DNA from: Planctomycetota bacterium
GTDB taxonomy: Bacteria; Planctomycetota; Phycisphaerae; UBA1845; UTPLA1
NCBI GenBank assembly: GCA_027295245.1
Contig: JAPULF010000212.1
Span: forward strand, 1-11,665
Direction of reading: 5' to 3'
Length of the DNA stretch: 11,665 bases
Shown in pieces: positions 6,020-11,665 of the stretch. How positions within the stretch are numbered: position 1 is the first letter of the stretch; each line of letters starts with the position of its first letter. The notes beneath the pieces were generated by a model that saw only the letters and a program-made list of their open reading frames with translations, ran no database searches and was not told where the DNA came from. A program made the translations under genes and the position numbers.

Positions 6020-7729
6020 ATGGCCAAGCAGAGTGTAGGCTTTGTGGACAAACACATCGAGAAGGTGGTGCTTGGCGCTTGCGTCTTCGGGCTTGTCGGC
6101 ATCGTCATTCTCTACTTCGTGCAGAATCCGTACGGCAGCAGTCCCGGCAAGAGTTTCGAAGAGGTCTTACTGGCTGCGGACTCGACCCGGAACAAGGTCA
6201 AGATTGCGGCGCCGCCGCTCGAACCGACGAATGACCCGAGCGGCCCTGACGATAAACTCCTTCGCGGATTCCAGATTTGGTTCGATCCCGATAAGCGCGT
6301 CGGGTTGATCGAGATCGCCGGAATTGAAAAGCGGGCCGCCCGAGTGCAGCAGTTTCCGACGCCGCTTCTTCCGGTAGCCGAGACCGCCGATTCCGATCGC
6401 CACGGCCTCGCGCGGATCGACGCTCCGGGCATCCCGATCGTCATGTCCGGCACATCGACGTTTGACATTCCGCCGGTCGTCAGCTTGAGGCAGATCATCG
6501 AGAAGGGGCAGTTCAGCGGCGATTCGTTTGAACGGAGCTGGGTTTCGGTAGGGGCCCAGGTCCTGCTAAAAGACCTGCTGCGGGATTTCCTGGCCGCGGG
6601 TTACAAGCGCGGTCAACTTGGGCTGGTGGTAGCCGGCGTCGATTTGCAAAGGCGTGTGGTCGGACGAGGAGGGGGGGAGTGGGAGTTTGTAGACACATAC
6701 TTGCCATTCGTACCGCCGTCCAGGCCGCGGCTTACGTTCGATGCCAGTGGCACAATAGAGGTTTCCGCCTCGAAGAAAAAGGAGCGATTCCTGAACCGGA
6801 TTCGGCATCCGATCGCACAGCAACTCATTCGCGGGGTGCATGAGGAGTACTCGGCGCCGCCGCTGACCGAGGGTGTGCGCGGAGACAAGTTCAGGTTTCC
6901 GCAGCTTCCGGTCCAACCCCTGCGGCATCCGGACGGGCCGACCGACCAAGACGAGCGACCGACCAATCCCAACACGCGAGCGAGGGCTCTTCTTTCGCGC
7001 GCCAAGAAGGCGATGGAAGGACGCAGTCCCTATGACGTGCCGGATCCCGACGCCGCATCGCTTCTGTCCTGCTCCGCCTTGGGCGTGAAACGCGTCGATG
7101 CGAAGGTTGTGCGGGACATTCGAAAGTTTCTGGACGACGAGGTAGCTCCGCAACTCAAGAAACTCAATCGGCCGCCTGCGCCGGCCAAACCGCCCGATAT
7201 CGAGACCTTGATGCCCATCGTAGCGCTCGATCTCAACGTCGTGGCGGGCCGAACGTATGAGTATCGCATTCGCTACGAAGTCTACAATCACTTCGCGGGC
7301 AACACCGACATCCTGAAAGACCCCGCCGACGCCTCAAAGCTGACTCTCTGGAGCGATTGGTCACCGCCCAGTCGCAAGGTCGATGTGAAGAGCGACATCG
7401 AGTTTTTCATATCAAACGTTTCACGCCGGAAAAAGGACCAGGTGCAGGTCGCGGTGTACAAGACCAGCAGAGCCAACCAGGTTGACCAAAGGACGTTTTC
7501 CGTGCAGGTCGGCGACGCCATTGGCGGGCCCGGAGGCGGAAAGACCAAGGGCGTTGACTTCTCGACCGGCATGATCTGTGTCGATCTCGATTTCGACGCC
7601 AAGGTGGACGGAGCGAACGATGTAGCCATGGCCTATGTGAACAAGACGGACGGAACTCTCTGGGTGCGCTACTTCAATCGCGACAAGAGCGATCCGCGCC
7701 TTCAAGACTTGAAACGGAAGGCTCGTTAG
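6020..7729 (+). CDS. Uncharacterised single-pass membrane protein of the pilus operon
   Basis: No family is recognised for most of this 569-aa protein. It has a short cytoplasmic start, one membrane helix (about 16-34) and a long periplasmic part. Segment 401-456 has a beta-sandwich, fibronectin-III-like pattern (GRTYEYRIRYEVYN at 410-423, then LWSDWSPPSRKV at 443-454). A charged, proline-rich linker lies around 296-320 and 383-393, and glycine-rich GGPGGGK at 502-508. By position it could replace PilP or GspC as the periplasmic connector. However, the PilP homology-region fold is not evident, and Cys21 is not in a convincing lipobox because Glu14 and Lys15 interrupt the region before it. The start is ATG at 6020 with GGGAG (6007-6011) 8 nt upstream. 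It is probably cotranscribed with the two genes before it (gaps of 68 and 91 bp, no terminator). Confidence 0.8.
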   Translation: MAKQSVGFVDKHIEKVVLGACVFGLVGIVILYFVQNPYGSSPGKSFEEVLLAADSTRNKVKIAAPPLEPTNDPSGPDDKLLRGFQIWFDPDKRVGLIEIAGIEKRAARVQQFPTPLLPVAETADSDRHGLARIDAPGIPIVMSGTSTFDIPPVVSLRQIIEKGQFSGDSFERSWVSVGAQVLLKDLLRDFLAAGYKRGQLGLVVAGVDLQRRVVGRGGGEWEFVDTYLPFVPPSRPRLTFDASGTIEVSASKKKERFLNRIRHPIAQQLIRGVHEEYSAPPLTEGVRGDKFRFPQLPVQPLRHPDGPTDQDERPTNPNTRARALLSRAKKAMEGRSPYDVPDPDAASLLSCSALGVKRVDAKVVRDIRKFLDDEVAPQLKKLNRPPAPAKPPDIETLMPIVALDLNVVAGRTYEYRIRYEVYNHFAGNTDILKDPADASKLTLWSDWSPPSRKVDVKSDIEFFISNVSRRKKDQVQVAVYKTSRANQVDQRTFSVQVGDAIGGPGGGKTKGVDFSTGMICVDLDFDAKVDGANDVAMAYVNKTDGTLWVRYFNRDKSDPRLQDLKRKAR

Positions 7730-7783
7730 GCGCCGGCCCATTCGGCGTTGTCCGATTCTCCCACCGGCGTCGACAAGTGCTCC

Positions 7784-8161
7784 ATGCCTCAGCAGCCATC
7801 ACTCATACAGCTTATTCGTCGCGGCGTTCGAAAACGATGTCCCCGATGCGGGCAGGGTCGCCTCTTCCGCGGTTGGTACACGCTCAGCGAACGGTGTAGC
7901 AGTTGCGACCTGGAGTTCGAACCGCTGGAAGGCAACTCCTGGTGGTTCATGTACTACACCACCGCGTTCTTCACCGGTCTGATCATCATCGGCATGCTCC
8001 TTACGACACCCGACAATCAATGGATCGGACGGGGACTGATCCTGGTCGCGTGGATGGGCTGTATTGTGGCGACCATGCCGTATCGGAAGGGCGTTGCCAT
8101 CGCCCTCGACTACTTTACCGAGCACAGAACGTCCCAACCGCCTCCGCGCTCGGAAGACTAG
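7784..8161 (+). CDS. DUF983 family small membrane protein with two CxxC pairs
   Basis: The N-terminal part RRGVRKRCPRCGQGRLFRG (12-30) and C38-SSC-41 give the two CxxC pairs typical of DUF983, which probably bind zinc or another metal. Two membrane helices follow (about 57-75 and 82-100), then a short hydrophilic tail. Family function is not established; members are small inner-membrane proteins often found in alphaproteobacteria and planctomycetes. I chose ATG at 7784 (125 aa), which leaves the usual short lead before the first CxxC. A TTG at 7748 would add 12 residues without similarity to the family. Neither has a strong ribosome binding site. It lies 54 bp after the preceding gene with only inverted repeats between (CGCCG 7731-7735 with CGGCG 7743-7747), so it may be the last gene of the pilus operon, though a link in function is not implied. 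Confidence 0.88.
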   Translation: MPQQPSLIQLIRRGVRKRCPRCGQGRLFRGWYTLSERCSSCDLEFEPLEGNSWWFMYYTTAFFTGLIIIGMLLTTPDNQWIGRGLILVAWMGCIVATMPYRKGVAIALDYFTEHRTSQPPPRSED

Positions 8162-8162
8162 C

Positions 8163-8197
8163 GTCGCGCGGCCGAATTCCCGCCTGGGCCGCGTGAC
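8163..8197 (+). terminator. Long hairpin directly after the DUF983 stop, possible U-less terminator
   Basis: GTCGCGCGGCC (8163-8173) pairs with GGCCGCGTGAC (8187-8197): 11 bp with one G-T wobble, loop of 13 nt, beginning 2 nt after the stop codon. No T run follows, so it is not a classic rho-independent terminator. It may end or stabilise the 3' end of the operon transcript. Confidence 0.4.
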
Positions 8198-8222
8198 CCG
8201 ATGGCCCCTTGGTGTGGCAAAA

Positions 8223-8248
8223 AGCACCCATCCGCAACAGATGGGGCT
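8223..8248 (+). other. Second hairpin after the DUF983 gene
   Basis: AGC-a-CCCATC (8223-8232) pairs with GATGGGGCT (8240-8248), 9 bp with one bulged A and a 7-nt loop (CGCAACA). No T run follows. Together with 8163-8197 it makes a tandem pair of hairpins at the operon end. Confidence 0.3.
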
Positions 8249-8304
8249 GTCTCCTTCGCATCGGACGGGCGTCGCCTTTCTTGTTCGTATTGCCGACCGT
8301 GTCT

Positions 8305-8313
8305 TGTTATACT
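8305..8313 (+). promoter_or_regulatory. Extended -10 promoter upstream of the ECF sigma gene
   Basis: TG-t-TATACT (8305-8313) is an extended -10 element with 5 of 6 matches to TATAAT. There is no good -35 box at 16-18 bp, which is usual for extended -10 promoters. Transcription would start near 8320, about 250 nt before the sigma ATG. Confidence 0.4.
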
Positions 8314-8352
8314 GACCGGATCGGGGTCTGCGAGGAGGCGAAACCCACAAGG

Positions 8353-8382
8353 TCTAGCTCCTGGCCCGGGCCGTCATCTAGA
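8353..8382. repeat. 30-bp interrupted palindrome, candidate operator
   Basis: TCTAG (8353-8357) and CTAGA (8378-8382) flank a perfect GGCCCGGGCC (8363-8372), and all share one centre between 8367 and 8368. The 5-bp arms between them match only at one position. It lies 40 bp downstream of the extended -10 box, where a repressor could block elongation. Confidence 0.35.
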
Positions 8383-8483
8383 AGCGGTGGTAGCCGAAGG
8401 CGGGGTTGAAGATTCACATTCCCGCGGCGTCCGCACCACGAACGGCGAACATTCGGTAGCCGGGTTTCTCGCTCTCAGCCGCC

Positions 8484-8510
8484 GGAACGTGCGGTTTCTG
8501 CATACGGTCA
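8484..8510 (+). promoter_or_regulatory. ECF-type promoter match before the sigma gene, possible autoregulation
   Basis: GGAAC (8484-8488), the usual ECF -35 core, is followed after 16 bp by CGGTCA (8505-8510), a loose match to ECF -10 elements, 57 bp upstream of the sigma ATG. The promoter recognised by this sigma subfamily is not known to me, so autoregulation is only a suggestion. Confidence 0.3.
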
Positions 8511-8567
8511 CCGCCCCGGTCGCTCGATCGGCGACGTGAGCGGCCGCAAGTCAGTGAGGGCTACTAA

Positions 8568-9167
8568 ATGAAGACCACCGGCGAAGGCGTGACGACTCTC
8601 TTACTGGCAGTTCACCAAGGGCGTCCCGGTGCTGCCGACGAACTACTTGCGCTGGTTTATGCCGAGCTTCATGGAATCGCACGGAAAAAGATGACCCAGG
8701 TACCGAGGTCCGACACGCTACAGCCGACGGCGCTGGTCCTCGAGGCGTACCTGCGCTTGTTCGGAAAGACCAACCCGACTTGGGCGAACCGTCGGCATTT
8801 CTTCTTTGCGGCGGCTCGGGCGATGCACGACATTCTGGTCGAGCAAGCCCGACGCCACGCGTCGCGGAAACGCGGCGGCAACCGCGAGAGAATCGACCTG
8901 GACGAGGGGGCAATTGTTGCATCGCAATCGGAGGAGTTGCTGGCGCTCAACGAGGCGATCGAGCGTTTGGAGGCGATCCACCCTCGGGTGGCAAAGATCG
9001 TCATGCTCCGCTTCTTCGGCGGACTCAAGCATGACGAAGTCGCACGCACGCTGGAGACCTCGTCTGCGACGGTGCGTCGCGACTGGACCTTCGCAAAGGC
9101 GTGGCTTCGTGATGCGCTGGGCGAAGTGCCGAAACACCCGGACCCGGGCAAGCCCCGAAAAACGTGA
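8568..9167 (+). CDS. ECF-type RNA polymerase sigma factor (TIGR02999 / X6-like)
   Basis: A 199-aa sigma factor with only regions 2 and 4. Region 2 covers about 10-100 and includes LQPTALVLEAYLRLFG (51-66) and RRHFFFAAARAMHDILVEQA (75-94), the signature of the planctomycete- and acidobacteria-rich TIGR02999 group. Region 4 covers about 125-185 (LEAIHPRVAKIVMLRFFGGL at 134-153, then the helix-turn-helix HDEVARTLETSSATVRRDW). It would direct RNA polymerase to a special promoter set. Region 2.2, usually acidic in ECF factors (a DAED-like motif) for core binding, is here neutral and carries Thr50 and Thr54. There is no anti-sigma gene; the next gene, 75 bp on, is a Ser/Thr kinase. The start is ATG at 8568 with GAGGG (8556-8560) 7 nt upstream. 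Confidence 0.93.
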   Translation: MKTTGEGVTTLLLAVHQGRPGAADELLALVYAELHGIARKKMTQVPRSDTLQPTALVLEAYLRLFGKTNPTWANRRHFFFAAARAMHDILVEQARRHASRKRGGNRERIDLDEGAIVASQSEELLALNEAIERLEAIHPRVAKIVMLRFFGGLKHDEVARTLETSSATVRRDWTFAKAWLRDALGEVPKHPDPGKPRKT

Positions 9168-9242
9168 GCGTTCGAGACCATGGATTGCGGCTTTTGCATG
9201 TTGGCTGCGCACAGGTAGGACTGAGGCGAGAATCCAATCCCG

Positions 9243-11486
9243 ATGACCGAGGAAGAGCGCATCAGATCACTTTTCGATGAAGCGGTCGCGCTTCCCGAGG
9301 ACGAGCGCGAGGAGTTTCTCAGCCGCGGTTCCGACGACGAGCGTGTGCGCGATAGGGTGCGGCGACTGTTGCGCCGGCACGACGACAAAGACGATTTTTT
9401 GTCGCAACCCGCGGTCGAGAAGTATGCCAGGGTGGCGAAGGCGATTGGCGCCGAGGTCGGGGAGTTTCGGATTCTCGAGGAAATCGGACGGGGCGGTATG
9501 GGCATTGTCTATCTGGCGCAGGACACCGTCCTCGACCGCCGGGTTGCGCTCAAGATTCTGGCCCAGCATCTGGTCGCGTCGGACCGGGCGATCGGGCGAT
9601 TTCGGCAGGAGGCCAAGGCCGCCGCCCGGCTGTCTCATCCGGGGATCGTCCCGATATATCGTTACGATGAAGAGAGCGGCGTCCACTTCATCGCGATGGA
9701 GTATGTCGAGGGCGTCACCCTTTCGGAGAGACTCGAGAGCCTGCGTCACCCGCGCCTGGAGGGTAGCTCCGCGCCGGACACTTCTACGGCCGTCGGCGAG
9801 GCGACCGAGAGCGAACCCGACCGGGCATCGGTGCCGGTCGGCCGGGAATACCTGCAGGATTGCGGCCGCCTTATCGCGGCGGTGGCGGACGCATTGGAAT
9901 ACGCTCACCGACACGGCGTCATTCACCGCGACGTAAAGCCGTCGAATATCCTGGTGGACCCGGCCGGCCGGCCGCGGCTGACGGACTTCGGGATCGCAAA
10001 ACTACCCGCCGAGGAACCGTTGACGCAGACCGGCGACGTGCCGGGCACGTACCTCTACATGAGTCCCGAGCAGGCGGCCGCCACGCACACCAAGGTCGAT
10101 CACCGGTCCGACATTTTCTCGCTTGGGGTCGTGCTCTACGAGGCGCTGACACTGACGCGCCCGTTCGGCGGCTCCACGCCCCAGCAGATCGTACACAGCC
10201 TGCAGACGCAGGAGCCCCGCAAGGTTCGATCGCTCAATCAATCGATCGATCGCGACTTGGAGACCATCTGCCACAAGGCGCTCGAAAAGCGGCCGGTGGA
10301 TCGATATCAGACGGCAGCGCACTTTGCGGCGGACCTTCAGTGCTACCTTCGCGGCGATCCGATTCTCGCGCATCCACCGGGGCTCGCGCGAAAAGCGCGT
10401 CAGTTTCTATACACGCGTCGTCATGCGATCGCGATCGGCGGCACGCTCATTGCCGGCAGTTTGGTCGGAGTGTACGCCTATCGATACCTCACGGATGATC
10501 GGCCAAGGCTGATCACCGGCGAGCTTCCAGAAAGCGCCGAAGTATTTGCTCGTCAGATTGACCTGGGGACCGGGTTGGCGGGAAAACCACAAAGGCTCGG
10601 ATTGGCGGGCGGCGGGCCTTACCGGATGCCACCTGGATACTACCGATTCATCGCTCGACTCTCGGAAACGCAATACTGTGAAATGACCCGCTTTCTGGAT
10701 CGCGATCAGGCCGTTCGTCTGGATGCTCCGATTCGACCGCTCAAGGAGGTGACGATTGATATGGTGCTCATTCCGAGCGGCGCCGAGATCAGGAACGCGC
10801 CACAAGAGTACATGGATCGCGTGCGGGGGCTTGAGGCATTTTGGATAGACAGGACCGAAGTCTCCAACGCTGAGTACCTGAAGTTTCTTCGGTCGGAATC
10901 GAGCCCGCCGAAGGCCCCGCCGCTTTGGGGAGGCTCCACATATCCACCAGGATGGGCCGATCTCCCGATCGTCGGTATCACCTATTATGAAGCCCAGGCG
11001 TACGCCGAATGGTTGGGAAAGCGTCTCCCGAGGTCACGTGAATGGGAACGCGCCGCGCGAGGACCGCACGGATGGCGATTTCCTTGGGGCGACGACCCCA
11101 AGGACCTCGAAGAAAAAGCCAACGTGTTTCGCGATACCATCCTGCCGAATGCCTGGAGGCCGCCGCTTGACGAGCAAGACCTGCGGAACTATTTCCATAA
11201 GTTTGTCCTTCCCGTCTCCAGTGAGGAACCAGACAAATATGTCGGCCCCGAGATGCTCTCTCACACGCTCGGCAATGTAGCCGAGTGGACCGAGAGCATA
11301 CGGCATTCGTCCAGCATCCCCATGATTGGTCGGCGCATTGTTCGTGGCGACACTTGGAGCAGATATGCGGGTGAAAGATCCAAACTGTCGCTAAGCGGGC
11401 CAAAGATGCATCAGGACGTAGAGGGCGCCGCCATCGGACTCGGTTTTCGTTGCGCGAAGAGCGCGGATGTTCTAAGTGGGTATTAG
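9243..11486 (+). CDS. Membrane Ser/Thr protein kinase with extracytoplasmic FGE-sulfatase-like domain
   Basis: A 747-aa PknB-type kinase and probable receptor. Residues 1-70 are an acidic helical lead common in planctomycete kinases. The kinase domain (about 75-370) has all key residues: glycine loop GRGGMG (82-87), Lys104 in VALK, Glu123, HRDVKPSN (228-235) with Asp230, DFG (248-250) and SPE (274-276). Threonines 261, 263 and 269 lie in the activation loop. A variable insert (168-199) sits before helix E. One membrane helix (about 394-413) leads to an outer region: a PEGA-like part (421-500), then an FGE/SUMF1-like fold (505-740; AFWIDRTEVSNAEYLKFL, PRSREWERAARG, PWGDD, GNVAEWTES, IGLGFRCAK). 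The two catalytic cysteines of formylglycine-generating enzymes are missing, so this part probably binds a ligand. The start is ATG at 9243, with only a weak ribosome binding site. It is very likely cotranscribed with the sigma gene. Confidence 0.94.
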   Translation: MTEEERIRSLFDEAVALPEDEREEFLSRGSDDERVRDRVRRLLRRHDDKDDFLSQPAVEKYARVAKAIGAEVGEFRILEEIGRGGMGIVYLAQDTVLDRRVALKILAQHLVASDRAIGRFRQEAKAAARLSHPGIVPIYRYDEESGVHFIAMEYVEGVTLSERLESLRHPRLEGSSAPDTSTAVGEATESEPDRASVPVGREYLQDCGRLIAAVADALEYAHRHGVIHRDVKPSNILVDPAGRPRLTDFGIAKLPAEEPLTQTGDVPGTYLYMSPEQAAATHTKVDHRSDIFSLGVVLYEALTLTRPFGGSTPQQIVHSLQTQEPRKVRSLNQSIDRDLETICHKALEKRPVDRYQTAAHFAADLQCYLRGDPILAHPPGLARKARQFLYTRRHAIAIGGTLIAGSLVGVYAYRYLTDDRPRLITGELPESAEVFARQIDLGTGLAGKPQRLGLAGGGPYRMPPGYYRFIARLSETQYCEMTRFLDRDQAVRLDAPIRPLKEVTIDMVLIPSGAEIRNAPQEYMDRVRGLEAFWIDRTEVSNAEYLKFLRSESSPPKAPPLWGGSTYPPGWADLPIVGITYYEAQAYAEWLGKRLPRSREWERAARGPHGWRFPWGDDPKDLEEKANVFRDTILPNAWRPPLDEQDLRNYFHKFVLPVSSEEPDKYVGPEMLSHTLGNVAEWTESIRHSSSIPMIGRRIVRGDTWSRYAGERSKLSLSGPKMHQDVEGAAIGLGFRCAKSADVLSGY

Positions 11487-11506
11487 ATAAGGAAAGGATA
11501 AGAACA

Positions 11507-11665
11507 ATGTCGTATCACAAAGCACAGGTAGTATTCGGGGCCGCTATTGGAAATCACCACTGGGACGCTCGGCCGATCCTGCAGCGCAAGGTTCAGGAAA
11601 TGTGCCAATGGGCCGACCCGGACGGTGTGCGTTATACGTGGGTCGATATTCCAGAGGGTCGTAAG
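11507..11665 (+). CDS. Unknown protein, N-terminal 53 codons only (partial)
   Basis: ATG at 11507 is preceded by AGGA (11495-11498) at 8 nt and lies 20 bp after the kinase stop, so it is almost certainly in the same transcript. The frame stays open to the window edge. The visible part has no signal peptide or membrane helix. It begins with a likely strand, KAQVVFGAAIG, then HHWDARPILQRKVQEMCQWA and a further strand, VRYTWVDIP. I do not recognise the family. Because it follows a sigma factor and a receptor kinase, it may be a target, effector or partner of that pair. Confidence 0.7.
   Translation, partial: MSYHKAQVVFGAAIGNHHWDARPILQRKVQEMCQWADPDGVRYTWVDIPEGRK

Larger units (their letters stand above)
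8162..8567. other. Intergenic region upstream of the ECF sigma gene
   Basis: This 406-bp stretch has no supported gene. It holds two hairpins near the end of the DUF983 gene (8163-8197, 8223-8248), an extended -10 promoter (8305-8313), an AGGAGG (8333-8338) with no start codon at a useful distance, a 30-bp interrupted palindrome (8353-8382) and an ECF-type promoter match (8484-8510). A 112-codon frame through it has no recognisable protein character. Confidence 0.6.

Noticed and set aside
6020..6082. Possible lipobox (LGAC, Cys21) in the third pilus-operon protein, which would match PilP lipoproteins
   Set aside because: Charged residues Glu14 and Lys15 directly precede the motif, so there is no proper hydrophobic region before the cysteine. 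The stretch fits a membrane helix running on to residue 34.
8201..8539. 112-codon plus-strand frame in the gap before the sigma gene
   Set aside because: No family resemblance and no ribosome binding site at its ATG; it runs through the extended -10 box, the palindrome and the ECF-like promoter match.
11340..11460. Catalytic formylglycine-generating enzyme activity of the kinase C-terminal domain
   Set aside because: Both active-site cysteines expected after the RGG/RGD motif are missing.
1..11665. CRISPR arrays, tRNA or rRNA genes, insertion sequences
   Set aside because: No regularly spaced repeats, no cloverleaf-like or rRNA-like stretches, and no transposase frames were seen on either strand.

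Overview
The window is GC-rich bacterial DNA and most likely comes from a planctomycete (Planctomycetota). The best evidence is an ECF sigma factor of the TIGR02999/"X6" type followed directly by a membrane-anchored Ser/Thr kinase whose outer part is a sulfatase-modifying-factor-like domain. This pairing is common in that phylum. Long, poorly recognisable membrane proteins in the pilus operon agree with it. The placement is inference from gene content; no rRNA or tRNA is present to confirm it.

Layout. (1) Positions 1-111 hold the last 36 codons of an OmpA/MotB-type protein, followed by a clear rho-independent terminator at 153-182. (2) Positions 192-2069, minus strand, encode an SSS-family sodium:solute symporter. 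(3) Positions 2070-2410 are a divergent control region with several dyads, a candidate sigma-70 promoter for the rightward operon, and a leader hairpin whose 5' arm is repeated just before the pilM ribosome binding site. (4) Positions 2411-8161 form a rightward run of four genes: a PilM protein carrying an apparent PilN-like membrane and periplasmic half (GspL-like architecture), a single-pass protein with a possible PilO-like C-terminal domain, an unrecognised single-pass protein, and a small DUF983 membrane protein with two CxxC pairs. (5) Positions 8162-8567 are non-coding, with hairpins, an extended -10 promoter, a 30-bp interrupted palindrome and an ECF-like promoter match. (6) Positions 8568-11665 carry the ECF sigma factor, the kinase, and the first 53 codons of an unknown gene that starts 20 bp after the kinase stop.

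How the genes may work together. The 2411-7729 genes look like an inner-membrane assembly platform for a type IV pilus or type II secretion-like machine. The PilM half would sit in the cytoplasm and three membrane-anchored partners would reach into the periplasm. The sigma factor and kinase look like a signalling unit. An outside signal would be read by the FGE-like domain, which lacks the catalytic cysteines, and passed through the kinase. The sigma factor lacks the usual acidic region 2.2 and has threonines there, so direct activation by phosphorylation is plausible. The unknown gene at the right edge may be its effector or target.

No CRISPR array, insertion sequence, tRNA or rRNA was seen.
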